This document shows positions 54,135 to 63,219 of a DNA stretch of 64,000 nt, piece by piece. Source of the stretch: Rhodobacteraceae bacterium HLUCCO07 (GTDB taxonomy: Bacteria; Pseudomonadota; Alphaproteobacteria; Rhodobacterales; Rhodobacteraceae). The position numbers and the translations under genes are program-made. The stretch is from NCBI GenBank assembly GCA_001314705.1, contig LJSU01000018.1, positions 260,630 to 324,629 of the forward strand, given 5' to 3'. Position 1 is the stretch's first letter; every line of letters starts with the position of its first letter. The notes beneath the pieces are model-generated. The model was given only the letters and a program-made list of their open reading frames with translations. It made no database searches and was not told the DNA's origin.

Positions 54135-55201
54135 CTCGCCTCCTTGACGCCCTGGATTTCCGAAAACCGTTTCAATTCATCTCGCAGGGGCTGAGAGAGC
54201 TTGGGGAGAATTGTTTCCAGCTGCTCCATGAAACCGGGCGAGAAAAGTTGGCTTTCCGCGGGCGGGGTCGCCTCGGGCTTGCGGTAGGCGATACCGTAAT
54301 GCTCTTCGAGAAAGGCCATGTCGTCTTCCACGACGCTCCAGAGCGTGTCGATATCCTCGGCGCTCAGGAAATCCGCCTTCGCGCCCTTGAGGCCATAGAG
54401 TAACTCGCGTTCCTCGTCAGAAACGTGCACGCGTGTTTTCCGGTTCACGAGTCGCTTTTCGCCGGAGTGTCGCGGCCCCTCGTAGAGCCAGGACAGGAAA
54501 TGGACGATCTCGGCGGCAATACTTTCGTTCTTGCGGATTGGTGTAATGCCGGCCGTGTCGATGCCCGCCGTCACGCAAAAGTCAGTGACGATGTCGCCGG
54601 TTTCCTCCAGCGCCGCCTCGAACGACCGGACGGTAAGCGCCTCGGCGCCGAACACGGCGGCGTAATCCGCGATTATCGCGGCATAGCGCTTGCCGCCACC
54701 GCTCAAGTGGCGCGTTTTAGCATCTTCGAACGTCACGCGTGCCCGCTTCACGTTGCCTTGGATACCGCTTTGCGCGCGAGAAATGGGATGACGGGTGTAG
54801 AAAATCACATTATAGTTGCTTGGTTCCATCAAGCTATCAGTGAATTGTTTGAGTTTATGAATGCTCCTGCGTGGCAAAACGCAGGCCTCTTCTCCCGAAA
54901 GAATAATGGATTCAATATCGGTCGTTGCCAGCTCTTCCGCTAATGCGCTCTGCCTTGTTTCAGCGCGTTTCCGGAGCTCTGAGCGCGTCAACCCGCGAAG
55001 ATTGCTGGTGGCGTTTTCCGGACTAGGATGAAACATATCCTTAAAAAATGCGGAATGATTCTCTGGCAGGCTTGATGGGTAGAGCACGCCACGCGACCGC
55101 AGCAGGTCGCGATGCGCCGCCAGCGTGGCCTGGATACTGCTGGTGCCGGTCTTATGGCGACCGATATGGAGCGTGATAGTCGCGTTACTAGCGTGTGGCA
55201 T
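54131..55201 (-). CDS. Sulfotransferase-like protein, tandem copy B
   Basis: A 356-residue sulfotransferase-family protein with LHIGRHKTGTSSIQATL (5'-phosphosulfate loop, near residue 10) and FYTRHPISRAQSGIQGN (3'-phosphate motif). It is a paralogue of the gene just upstream, with long identical blocks such as VRSFEAALEETGDIVTDFC. The start at 55201 has AGGA six bases before it; the in-frame ATG at 55222 sits directly on the upstream stop and lacks a site. The stop overlaps the large glycosyltransferase start. Confidence 0.85.
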   Translation of the reverse strand: MPHASNATITLHIGRHKTGTSSIQATLAAHRDLLRSRGVLYPSSLPENHSAFFKDMFHPSPENATSNLRGLTRSELRKRAETRQSALAEELATTDIESIILSGEEACVLPRRSIHKLKQFTDSLMEPSNYNVIFYTRHPISRAQSGIQGNVKRARVTFEDAKTRHLSGGGKRYAAIIADYAAVFGAEALTVRSFEAALEETGDIVTDFCVTAGIDTAGITPIRKNESIAAEIVHFLSWLYEGPRHSGEKRLVNRKTRVHVSDEERELLYGLKGAKADFLSAEDIDTLWSVVEDDMAFLEEHYGIAYRKPEATPPAESQLFSPGFMEQLETILPKLSQPLRDELKRFSEIQGVKEAR

Positions 55202-55222
55202 TCTCTTTCCTTTGTAAGGCAT

Positions 55223-56284
55223 TCAGATGCTTTGACTTTGCAAGAACCGTTTCATTTCTTCCTGCAAGGAAGATGAAAGGAACAGTGTGGCGGCGTCGAG
55301 CTGCTCCATGAAACCTGGTGCGAAAAGTTGGCTTTCCGCGGGGGGCGTCGCGTCGGGCTTGCGGTAGGCGATACCGTAATGCTCTTCGAGAAAGGCCATG
55401 TCGTCTTCCACGACGCTCCAGAGCGTGTCGATATCTTCGGCAGTCAGGAAATCGGCCTTCGCGCCCTTGAGACCGAAGAGCAGCTTGCGTTCCTTCGCCG
55501 AGATGGGCACCCGTGTTTTCCGGTTCTTGATCAGTTTTTGGCCTGGGGCTTCGCCGGAGCGCCGCGGCCCCTCGTAGAGCCAGGACAGGAAATGGACGAT
55601 CTCGGCGGCGATGCTGTCGTTCTGCCGGATCGGGGTGATCCCGGCCGTGTCGATGCCCGCTGTCACGCAAAAGTCGGTGACGATGTCGCCGGTTTCCTCC
55701 AGCGCCGCCTCGAACGACCGGACAGTGATCGCATCTGCTCCGAACACGGTGGCGTAATCCTCGATGATCGCGGCATTCCGTTTGCCGCCGCCTCGAAGGT
55801 GGCGGGCCTTTGCGTCTTCGAATGTAAGTCCGTCGCCCCTGACGTTCTGCTGGATGCCGCTGAGTGCCCGCGAGACGGGATGGCGGACATATACGATGAT
55901 ATTGCAAAAGCTTGATGAAAACAGATCGTCTGTGAACGCCTTGAGGTTGCGAATGCCCTTGGGAGGCAAGAAGCACGCATCTTCACCAGAGAAAACAACC
56001 GTTTCTGGATTGGTGGCTGAAACTTCTTCCTTGATCCCGGCCACGTCATTCTTCGCGCGCTCCCTAAGTGCCGCGCGTGTCATGTTCTGTCTGTTGTATG
56101 GGAGGCTTTCGGGGCCAGGATAAAATGCATCCTTGAAAAACCTCGTGTGGTTCACAGGCAGGCTGGCCGGGTAGAGGATATCGCGCGACCGCAGAAGATC
56201 GCGATGTGCCGCCAGCGTGGCCTGGATACTGCTGGTGCCGGTCTTGTGGCGACCGATATGGAGATGCACAGTCTTGCTGCTCAT
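55223..56284 (-). CDS. Sulfotransferase-like protein, tandem copy A
   Basis: A 353-residue paralogue of the downstream gene, starting MSSKTVHLHIGRHKTGTSS, with YVRHPVSRALSGIQQNV as the second PAPS motif. Identity with copy B is highest in the C-terminal half and extends to DNA: 83 bases are identical (54273-54355 versus 55353-55435), at a 1080-base offset, including third codon positions. The N-terminal halves differ more, as expected if acceptor specificity has diverged or gene conversion acts on one part. A 235-base gap without a gene precedes it. Confidence 0.85.
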   Translation of the reverse strand: MSSKTVHLHIGRHKTGTSSIQATLAAHRDLLRSRDILYPASLPVNHTRFFKDAFYPGPESLPYNRQNMTRAALRERAKNDVAGIKEEVSATNPETVVFSGEDACFLPPKGIRNLKAFTDDLFSSSFCNIIVYVRHPVSRALSGIQQNVRGDGLTFEDAKARHLRGGGKRNAAIIEDYATVFGADAITVRSFEAALEETGDIVTDFCVTAGIDTAGITPIRQNDSIAAEIVHFLSWLYEGPRRSGEAPGQKLIKNRKTRVPISAKERKLLFGLKGAKADFLTAEDIDTLWSVVEDDMAFLEEHYGIAYRKPDATPPAESQLFAPGFMEQLDAATLFLSSSLQEEMKRFLQSQSI

Positions 56285-56519
56285 GTCTTTTCCCTGTTCC
56301 TCGCCTGCCCAGCGGCAGGGCCGTAATGCTTGTTGTGCAAAAACTCTCGTATGGGTGCCACTCCTTCTTGGAACAGATTGTTGTTCCCTTCAAGCACGGC
56401 AGGCCCTTTGATGATCCTTCTTCGAATGATCTGCGCGGGGCCGCCGGAGTTTGCCTCTTCTTTGGCATTGGCTTGTCTGGTGCGGACCTGATGGCCTTGA
56501 ATGTGAGAGTCTGCGGTCA

Positions 56520-57953
56520 CTATCCCTTGACGCCCTGGCCGCGGGCATAGACATCGTCGTAGCGGATGATGTCATCCTCGCCGAGATAGGTCCCGGTCTG
56601 CACCTCGATCAGCACCATGTTCACCTTGCCGGGGTTTTCCATCCGGTGCACGGCGCCCAGCGGGATGAACACCGACTGGTTCTCGCTGACCAGTTTCACC
56701 TCCTCGTCGATCGTCACCCGCGCGGTCCCCTCCACCACGATCCAGTGTTCGGCGCGGTGATGGTGGCTTTGCAGGCTGAGCGCCGCGCCGGGATGCACGA
56801 CGATGCGTTTCACCTGGAACCGCCCACCCACCACGAGGCTCTCGAACCAGCCCCAGGGCCGGTAGTCGCGCGGCAGGGTTTCGGCCTGCACCGCCCCTTC
56901 GGCCTTGAGCGCGGCCACCGCCTTCTTCACATCCTGCGCGCGGTCCTTGTGGGCCACCAGAACCGCGTCGGGCATCGCCACGGCAATGATGTCGGTCAGG
57001 CCAATTCCCACCAGGTGCTGATGGCTTTCCTCGGCTCGCAGTAGAGTGCCGTGACAGTCGATCGCCGTCGCCGGGCCGGCGGTGACGACGCCGCTGGCAT
57101 CCGGTTCGCTTTCGCGCCACACCGCGTCCCACCCCCCCAGATCGGACCAGGCCCCGCCATAGGGCATCACCGACAGGTTGTCGGCCTTTTCCATCACCGC
57201 GTAATCGAGCGAGATGTCCTCCAGCGCGTCCCATGGCTCCGGGGCCAGCCGGGTAAACCCCAGGTCGGTCTCGGCCATGTCGAGCGCGGCGCGCACGCCG
57301 GCCAGGGTTTCGGGCGCGTGGCGTTCGAATGCCGCGATGAGCGCATCGGTGGACAGCAGGAAGATCCCTGCGTTCCAAAGGTGCTGGCCACCATCCAGCA
57401 TGGTCTGGGCGGTGGCGGCGTCGGGCTTTTCCACGAATGCTTTGAGCGGTTGTGCCTTGGGTGTGAAGTCGGGCGCTGCGCTCAGTTCCAGCCAGCCATA
57501 GCCGGTTTCGGCACGGTCGGGTCGAATGCCGAAGGTCACCAGTTGCCCGGCCTTGGCGGTGGGGGCGGCGGCGATCACGGCCGCACGAAAGTCCGCCGCA
57601 TCGGGGATCACGTGATCGGACGGAGCCACCAGCATCAATACCCCGGGTGACGTGGCCGCCAGTTTGAGCGCACCGGCCAGAACGGCGGGGGCGGTATTGC
57701 GCCCCCGGGGCTCGATCAGAATCGCGGCAGGAGCGATTTCCACATTGGCCAACTGTTCGGTCACGATAAATCGAAAATCGGCGCCGGTGATCACGATGGG
57801 CGCGTTGAACCCCTCACCCGACAGGCGCCGCGCCGAGGCCTGGAACAGGCTTTCCTCTCCGGTGATGCGCGCGAACTGCTTGGGATAGCTCTTGCGCGAC
57901 AGGGGCCAGAGGCGGGTGCCGGAACCACCGGAAAGAAGAAGGGGCGTAATCAT
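56520..57953 (-). CDS. manC: Mannose-1-phosphate guanylyltransferase / mannose-6-phosphate isomerase
   Basis: A 477-residue bifunctional enzyme making GDP-mannose, the precursor of GDP-fucose. The pyrophosphorylase domain has LLSGGSGTRLWPLSRKSYPKQF at the N-terminus, APSDHVI (near 113) and AFVEKPD (near 172); the C-terminal cupin isomerase has LSLQSHHHRAEHWIVVEG (near 405). It supplies the substrate for gmd and fcl in the same operon. Confidence 0.95.
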   Translation of the reverse strand: MITPLLLSGGSGTRLWPLSRKSYPKQFARITGEESLFQASARRLSGEGFNAPIVITGADFRFIVTEQLANVEIAPAAILIEPRGRNTAPAVLAGALKLAATSPGVLMLVAPSDHVIPDAADFRAAVIAAAPTAKAGQLVTFGIRPDRAETGYGWLELSAAPDFTPKAQPLKAFVEKPDAATAQTMLDGGQHLWNAGIFLLSTDALIAAFERHAPETLAGVRAALDMAETDLGFTRLAPEPWDALEDISLDYAVMEKADNLSVMPYGGAWSDLGGWDAVWRESEPDASGVVTAGPATAIDCHGTLLRAEESHQHLVGIGLTDIIAVAMPDAVLVAHKDRAQDVKKAVAALKAEGAVQAETLPRDYRPWGWFESLVVGGRFQVKRIVVHPGAALSLQSHHHRAEHWIVVEGTARVTIDEEVKLVSENQSVFIPLGAVHRMENPGKVNMVLIEVQTGTYLGEDDIIRYDDVYARGQGVKG

Positions 57954-58039
57954 TTCGGCAAATCCTTTTTATTCTTCCAAGCACTTGAGGCGGGTCGAAG
58001 TCTCGAAGGGGTTTGGTTTCATCGGGTTAACCCTCTGAG

Positions 58040-59017
58040 TTATTTTGCGCGAAGGGTATCGGAGTCCTGTTTCAGGAACCAGTCATAGGTGGAGCGAAGA
58101 CCCTCTTCCAGTCCGATCCCCGCGCGCCAACCCATTCGTGCCAGGCGCGACAGGTCCATCAACTTGCGCATAGTGCCGTCGGGTTTGCTCGGGTCGCTGG
58201 TGATGCGACCCCGAAACCCGGTAACAGCAGCCACCATCTGTGCAAGCTCCATGATCGACACGTCGGTGCCCGACCCGACGTTGATATGGCTCAACATCGG
58301 CGCGGTGTTGGCTTCATAGGTGGTTTTGTCGAGGCCCAGAACGAAGAGCGAGGCCTCGGCCATGTCATCAACATGGAGAAATTCGCGTCGGGGCTTGCCC
58401 GTTCCCCAGATCGTCACCTCATCCAGCCCATCACGGGCCGCCTCGTGAAAACGGCGGATCAGGGCGGGCAGGACATGGGAGTTCTCCGGGTGGAAATTGT
58501 CGCCAGGCCCATAAAGGTTTGTCGGCATGACCGAACGGTAATCGGTGCCATGCTGTCGGTTGTAACTTTCGCACAGCTTGATCCCGGCGATCTTGGCGAC
58601 GGCATAGGGCTCGTTGGTCGGTTCCAGTGTGCCGGTCAGCAAAGCATCTTCACGCATCGGCTGCGGTACATCCCGCGGGTAGATGCAGGACGATCCCAAT
58701 TGCAAGAGGCGCGTCACCCCGGCGGCAAAAGCCTGATGGATAACGTTGCATTCGATCATCAGGTTTTCATAAATGAAATCGGCTGGATATGTGTTGTTGG
58801 CATGGATCCCGCCCACCTTCGCGGCGGCCAGGATCACCACATCCGGGCATTCCGCCTGCATGAACCCCCGCACCGCGGTCTGATCGGTCAGGTCAAGCTC
58901 TGACGAGGTGGGAGTGATCAGTTCGATATCCTCGCCCGCCGCCCGCTGCGCCTCCAGTCGGCGTCGTATGGCCCCGCCCACCATTCCGCGGTGCCCGGCG
59001 ATGTAGATACGCTGCAT
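58040..59017 (-). CDS. fcl: GDP-L-fucose synthase
   Basis: A 325-residue epimerase-reductase converting GDP-4-keto-6-deoxymannose to GDP-L-fucose with NADPH. It has [12 protein letters not shown] (residues 5-16), [24 protein letters not shown], the catalytic YAVAK and [19 protein letters not shown]. Length and motifs are typical. It lies 86 bases before manC and 41 bases after a sulfotransferase gene, in the same direction. Confidence 0.95.
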   Translation of the reverse strand: MQRIYIAGHRGMVGGAIRRRLEAQRAAGEDIELITPTSSELDLTDQTAVRGFMQAECPDVVILAAAKVGGIHANNTYPADFIYENLMIECNVIHQAFAAGVTRLLQLGSSCIYPRDVPQPMREDALLTGTLEPTNEPYAVAKIAGIKLCESYNRQHGTDYRSVMPTNLYGPGDNFHPENSHVLPALIRRFHEAARDGLDEVTIWGTGKPRREFLHVDDMAEASLFVLGLDKTTYEANTAPMLSHINVGSGTDVSIMELAQMVAAVTGFRGRITSDPSKPDGTMRKLMDLSRLARMGWRAGIGLEEGLRSTYDWFLKQDSDTLRAK

Positions 59018-59058
59018 TTCGTTTTCCCGTTATGCATTTATGCTTTGATCCATCGGGA

Positions 59059-59700
59059 TCATTTTTTACTTTCGGCGTCGTTGCAACCCCAAGATGCGTC
59101 CAGTCTTCGCAGAAGCTCCATATCTTCGGCGGCAAAATCCTCAACAATACCACGCAGGGTAGTGTCGGCCAGAATCTGATGTCGCAACCCACTGGTGTCG
59201 GCACTTTCGTTCAGAACTGGAATTCGGGGGTCAGGAATTGGCAACCCCCAGCGCGCGGAAACCCGTGCGAAATCCGTCGCTAGCGTTTCAAAGCGCAGCG
59301 TCGCATCGGGAAACCGGAGGCGTCCGTCAACGCGAAGGAACGATGCGATGCTGGGACTCTTTCGCATCAGTGCGAGAAAATCAGCTTCGTCCCAAGTCGG
59401 CTTGCACCCCAACCATCGGTGGGGCGAGAAATAAAGCGATATCAGGCGCTCGAACGGCGGGCGCAGGGTGATCAACACCCGAAAGTCGCCAAGCGCAACG
59501 CCGAGTCTGGACGCGTAATCGGCAAGGGTCGCGTGCTTGTGGGGCGTCAGCGCGCTGCGGATGCCAAAGCGATGCACCCCATCTTGCGCGGCACCAGTCA
59601 CCTTCACGTCATCCGACAGCGGCAAAAGCACCGTCTGGATGGCATTGCCCCCGGTCTTGGGCGCATTAAGAAAGATCAGTCGATGCGCGGTCGAGATCAT
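59059..59700 (-). CDS. Small sulfotransferase family protein
   Basis: A 213-residue P-loop protein of the sulfotransferase type: FLNAPKTGGNAIQT (5'-phosphosulfate loop, near residue 10) and ITLRPPFERLISLYFSPH (3'-phosphate site, near 77). It starts six bases after the stop of the neighbouring sulfotransferase gene. The acceptor is unknown. Its place between gmd and fcl suggests a fucose- or mannose-containing acceptor. Confidence 0.8.
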   Translation of the reverse strand: MISTAHRLIFLNAPKTGGNAIQTVLLPLSDDVKVTGAAQDGVHRFGIRSALTPHKHATLADYASRLGVALGDFRVLITLRPPFERLISLYFSPHRWLGCKPTWDEADFLALMRKSPSIASFLRVDGRLRFPDATLRFETLATDFARVSARWGLPIPDPRIPVLNESADTSGLRHQILADTTLRGIVEDFAAEDMELLRRLDASWGCNDAESKK

Positions 59701-59706
59701 GGCCGT

Positions 59707-60330
59707 TCACGCATAAAGGCCGGTGAGCCGGCGGGTTCTCGCAAAGGCTGCGGCGATGGTCGCGCGCTGCGTCTCGGTGACCTCGTCGATCCGGACTAGC
59801 TCAGGCTCCCTGTAGTCACTCTTGGCGCGGGCGGTCAGTTCAAAGCCGGGCAGGCCAAGCTCTTCTGCGAGCTTTGGCAGATCATCCTGAAGTGTTTCAT
59901 AACGAAGGACACGGTCAACCAATAACTCATCATTATCGGTGTATTTCCCTAGATCGACAGGGAAGCGACCGGCGCGGCAGTAGCCGTCCCAGTCGAGCGT
60001 ATACTGCCTCTCGGGATTGTGGAGCGAGGAGTTGCGAAGCATGTGGAAATGGCTGATGCATTTGTCGACAGGTTCGCGCTCGACGCAAAAGCGAAACATT
60101 TGATCGAACCTGTCCCGTCCCAGATGCTCGCGGATAGCTGCCGCGCGCATGTGATTGTAGTAGCGACCCTCTTCATGGTTGCGCGGCCGGTGCCCGGCAA
60201 AGGCAGGCAGAATCGGCGTCACGATCGCGTCCTCTTCGATCCGTTTGGCGAGTTCGATTTCGATACTGGTGCCGGCGGTTTTCGTCGTCTTTATGAAAAC
60301 GAAATTGTACCGGAAACTGATGATCGCCAT
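59707..60330 (-). CDS. Sulfotransferase family 2 protein
   Basis: A 207-residue carbohydrate sulfotransferase-2-like protein with FVFIKTTKTAGTSIEIEL (PAPS loop, residues 10-27) and CVEREPVDKCISHFHML (3'-phosphate motif, near 82). It begins ten bases after the gmd stop, so it is surely cotranscribed. The family adds sulfate to polysaccharides in both bacteria and eukaryotes. Confidence 0.85.
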   Translation of the reverse strand: MAIISFRYNFVFIKTTKTAGTSIEIELAKRIEEDAIVTPILPAFAGHRPRNHEEGRYYNHMRAAAIREHLGRDRFDQMFRFCVEREPVDKCISHFHMLRNSSLHNPERQYTLDWDGYCRAGRFPVDLGKYTDNDELLVDRVLRYETLQDDLPKLAEELGLPGFELTARAKSDYREPELVRIDEVTETQRATIAAAFARTRRLTGLYA

Positions 60331-60340
60331 CGCCCCTGTA

Positions 60341-61465
60341 TCACCCGTTTTCCAGGCTGACCGGAAGGTCCATCCCGTGTTCCTTCAAAAGCGCATGGCG
60401 ACGGGCGGTTTTCAAGTCTTCCGCTACCATCTCAGCACACATCTGCTGTGTGGTGATCTCGGGGGTCCAGCCCAGTTTGGCTTTTGCCCTGGACGGGTCA
60501 CCCAGCAGAGTTTCAACCTCCGCCGGGCGGAAGTAGCGCGGATCGATCTGCACAATCACGTCGCCCGGTTTGACCGCCGGGGCCTTGTCGCCCTCGACCG
60601 TTTGGACGATCCCCCTTTCATTCAGCCCCTCGCCCTCGAAGCGTAGTGTGACCCCAAGCTCGGCGGCGCTCCATGTGATGAAGTCGCGCACCGAATACTG
60701 CGCACCGGTGGCAATCACGAAATCCTCAGGAACTTCCTGCTGCAGCATCATCCACTGCATGCGCACATAATCTTTCGCATGGCCCCAGTCGCGCAGGGCG
60801 TCGATATTGCCCATGTAGAGGCAGCTTTCCAGTCCCTGCGCGATATTGGCCAGGCCGCGGGTGATCTTGCGGGTCACGAAAGTCTCGCCGCGTCGCGGGC
60901 TTTCGTGGTTGAACAGGATTCCATTGCACGCATAGATCCCGTAGGCTTCACGGTAATTCACCGTGATCCAATAGGCATAGAGCTTGGCCACCGCATAGGG
61001 ACTGCGTGGATGAAAGGGCGTCGTCTCGCGTTGCGGGATCTCCTGGACCAGGCCGTAGAGTTCCGAAGTCGACGCTTGGTAAAACCGTGTCTTCTTCTCC
61101 AGTCCCAGAAATCGGATCGCTTCGAGGAGGCGAAGCGCACCCATGGCGTCCACGTCGGCGGTATATTCCGGCGCCTCGAAGCTGACGGCAACGTGGGATT
61201 GCGCCCCGAGATTGTACACCTCGTCGGGCTGCACTTCGCTGAGGATGCGCGTCAGGTTCGAACTGTCGGTCAGATCACCGTAGTGCAGCTTGAACTTGGC
61301 GTTATTGCTGTGCGGATCCTCATAGATGTGATCCACACGTTGCGTGTTGAAGGATGAAGCCCGGCGCTTGATGCCATGCACTTCGTAGCCCTTTTGAAGA
61401 AGAAACTCGGCCAGGTAAGAGCCGTCTTGACCAGTAATCCCGGTAATGAGGGCTGTGCGGGTCAT
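60341..61465 (-). CDS. gmd: GDP-mannose 4,6-dehydratase
   Basis: A 374-residue NADP-dependent dehydratase, first committed step to GDP-fucose and GDP-rhamnose. It has [25 protein letters not shown], the catalytic [10 protein letters not shown] and the family motif [16 protein letters not shown]. The start at 61465 follows GGAG by five bases; an 8-base unit is repeated three times there, giving extra Shine-Dalgarno copies. It is probably the first gene of a roughly 13-kb minus-strand operon. Confidence 0.95.
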   Translation of the reverse strand: MTRTALITGITGQDGSYLAEFLLQKGYEVHGIKRRASSFNTQRVDHIYEDPHSNNAKFKLHYGDLTDSSNLTRILSEVQPDEVYNLGAQSHVAVSFEAPEYTADVDAMGALRLLEAIRFLGLEKKTRFYQASTSELYGLVQEIPQRETTPFHPRSPYAVAKLYAYWITVNYREAYGIYACNGILFNHESPRRGETFVTRKITRGLANIAQGLESCLYMGNIDALRDWGHAKDYVRMQWMMLQQEVPEDFVIATGAQYSVRDFITWSAAELGVTLRFEGEGLNERGIVQTVEGDKAPAVKPGDVIVQIDPRYFRPAEVETLLGDPSRAKAKLGWTPEITTQQMCAEMVAEDLKTARRHALLKEHGMDLPVSLENG

Positions 61466-61470
61466 GTTAA

Positions 61471-61494
61471 CTCCAAATCTCCAAATCTCCAAAT
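61471..61494 (-). repeat. Triple 8-bp tandem repeat overlapping the gmd ribosome-binding site
   Basis: CTCCAAAT occurs three times in a row on the plus strand, read on the gmd strand as three GATTTGGA units. Joined to the following G, each unit creates a TTGGAG that can act as a ribosome site, and the nearest is five bases from the ATG. Confidence 0.9.
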
Positions 61495-61572
61495 CAAATG
61501 ATGAGCGCATTGATTTCATCTGAGAGTCAAGTATTCGGGTTTGCCCAACATGTCCAGCAGAGCTCGGGAAAA

Positions 61573-61692
61573 TGAACCGCGCCGGGTTTGCCGCAGGCTC
61601 CAAATCGAGGACGGATTGGAGCCATGGAAAAAGACAACCGAGCGAACCGCTATTCACCTGAGACACGCGCGGGAGCCGTGCGGATGGTGTGA
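61573..61692 (+). mobile_element. IS3-family element remnant (left end and first codons of OrfA)
   Basis: TGAACCGCGCCGGGTTTGCC resembles the terminal inverted repeat of IS3-type elements common in this order. An OrfA-like start follows at 61624: [20 protein letters not shown], then a stop at 61690-61692 where OrfA would continue for about 80 more residues. No OrfB or second end is visible, so only the left end survives. Confidence 0.6.
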
Positions 61693-61750
61693 GCGCTGCA
61701 GGCCGATGTCACCCGTATCTGTGGGTGGCGATTTCTGAATGTAGGATCAG

Positions 61751-62653
61751 CTAGCGGAAGCTAAATTCTCGGATACCCCCGTGCATTCCATCTTGCCGGA
61801 GTGGGGTCTCTTCGACGGGCGGCGCAACTACGAACTCCAATTGGCCAATGTCCATGTTTTCGATGAAAGGAGCAAAGGCAACGACCCGGTCCTGGATAGC
61901 CGGCATCGGCGCGGAAAATATCACCGGCATTCCGGTCTCGCGTGTTGCACTGTTCCATGTCTGCGCAAATTGCTCCACGGGGCCAAGGGTCAATGAATAG
62001 GAACTGAGGAAGTGGAGCTCTCTGCGAACGCTATCAAGCGTAGGCATATAGACGCCACGACGAACGTAAATTTCGTCAAGAGAACTTGGGCCATCGGATC
62101 CAAGATGATCGATATACTGGGGCATGAAAGAATCTAAGAGTCCCCTATTGGCCTCGAAAATTACGGCCATCTCTCTGGGGGAGAGAAGAGGCGGAACGCT
62201 ATCGTCGACTGACTTGATGACGAACCGGCCCGCATGAGTTGGATGGCACAAAAGATCGTAGTCGCGGATGGATGCCTTGATTGCGCGCATCTCCGGCGAG
62301 CTTTGTCGCCGCGCAATCCCATCGACCCATGACTGAGCAAAACTGGTGACAAAGGCATCGAGTTTCTCGACTGGCACGTCCTTGCTCAAAACATAGTCTC
62401 TAAATTCAGCGGCCCAATTTTCGTGGTGGTATTGAAAAAACTCGTAAGCTCTGGCGCTTAGTTCGTCTGCCGCCATGGCTTTCTTTCCAACACTGAACTT
62501 AGCTCGTTCAACACGAGCATTTCCGGTACTATCTTCAAAAAGCCGGTTTCGTACCATAGGGTCGTTCAGGTTTTGTGGAAGGGTTGAATAGCGCAGCAGC
62601 TCGCCCGGCTCCCAGTTTTGGAGAAATAGGTCGTATTCGTCTAGGTCGCTCAC
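61751..62653 (-). CDS. Unrecognised 300-residue protein
   Basis: A 300-residue soluble protein (starts MSDLDEYDLFLQNWEPGELL, ends HGGIREFSFR) with no signal peptide, membrane helix or motif that I recognise. Its DNA is visibly more AT-rich than the surrounding glycan and phage genes, a sign of a different origin. It lies between an IS remnant and prophage genes. The long intact frame suggests it is real and recently acquired. A prophage accessory (moron) or defence role is possible but unsupported. Confidence 0.65.
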   Translation of the reverse strand: MSDLDEYDLFLQNWEPGELLRYSTLPQNLNDPMVRNRLFEDSTGNARVERAKFSVGKKAMAADELSARAYEFFQYHHENWAAEFRDYVLSKDVPVEKLDAFVTSFAQSWVDGIARRQSSPEMRAIKASIRDYDLLCHPTHAGRFVIKSVDDSVPPLLSPREMAVIFEANRGLLDSFMPQYIDHLGSDGPSSLDEIYVRRGVYMPTLDSVRRELHFLSSYSLTLGPVEQFAQTWNSATRETGMPVIFSAPMPAIQDRVVAFAPFIENMDIGQLEFVVAPPVEETPLRQDGMHGGIREFSFR

Positions 62654-62775
62654 GGCCGTTCTCCCTTTGGTTGATTATGCCATTTTCTTCTACTTCCGCG
62701 CACTTCGCCCACTGACGCAACCGCCAACTTGGATCGAATCTAACCTCAGAACTCTGATAGACCGCTTGAACTAAT

Positions 62776-63195
62776 ATGCCCACCTTCCGCGAAACCATCC
62801 TCACCGCGCTGCACGCGCGGCTCTCGGCGCTGCCCGCGACCGCCCTGCGCGGGGAGGTGCTGCCCGAGCGTGTCCCGGCCGAGGGGCTGCTGATCCTGCG
62901 GGACGGGGAACCCGGTGAGCCGGAGGTGACGCTCTCGCCACTCGCGTATCACTACCAGCACCGCGCCGAGATCGAGCCGGTGGTCCAAGGCACGGGACGT
63001 GACGCCGATTTCGACGCGCTGATCACGAGCATCGGAGCGGCTCTCGCCGCCGACCGCACGCAGGGCGGGCTCTGCGACTGGGTTGAGGCGGAAGCGCCAC
63101 GACCCGTCGATCTGCCGGTTGAGGGCGCAGCCACGCTGAAGGCCGCCGTAATCCCGGTCGTCCTGCACTATTCCACAGCCGACCAGCTGGCCTGA
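62776..63195 (+). CDS. Prophage tail-completion-like protein (often named acyl-CoA transferase in prophages)
   Basis: A 139-residue protein, MPTFRETILTALHARLSALP, with the hallmarks of a small phage tail-terminator-type subunit: LPERVPAEGLLILRDGEPG and later LPVEGAATLKAAVIPVVLHYST. In prophages of this order it sits between a DUF6441 gene and the tail tube gene. Here the downstream neighbour is kept, but DUF6441 is found only as a pseudogene 17 kb away. It appears intact. Confidence 0.75.
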   Translation: MPTFRETILTALHARLSALPATALRGEVLPERVPAEGLLILRDGEPGEPEVTLSPLAYHYQHRAEIEPVVQGTGRDADFDALITSIGAALAADRTQGGLCDWVEAEAPRPVDLPVEGAATLKAAVIPVVLHYSTADQLA

Positions 63196-63219
63196 TCCCG
63201 ACAACCCGAGGAGAACACC

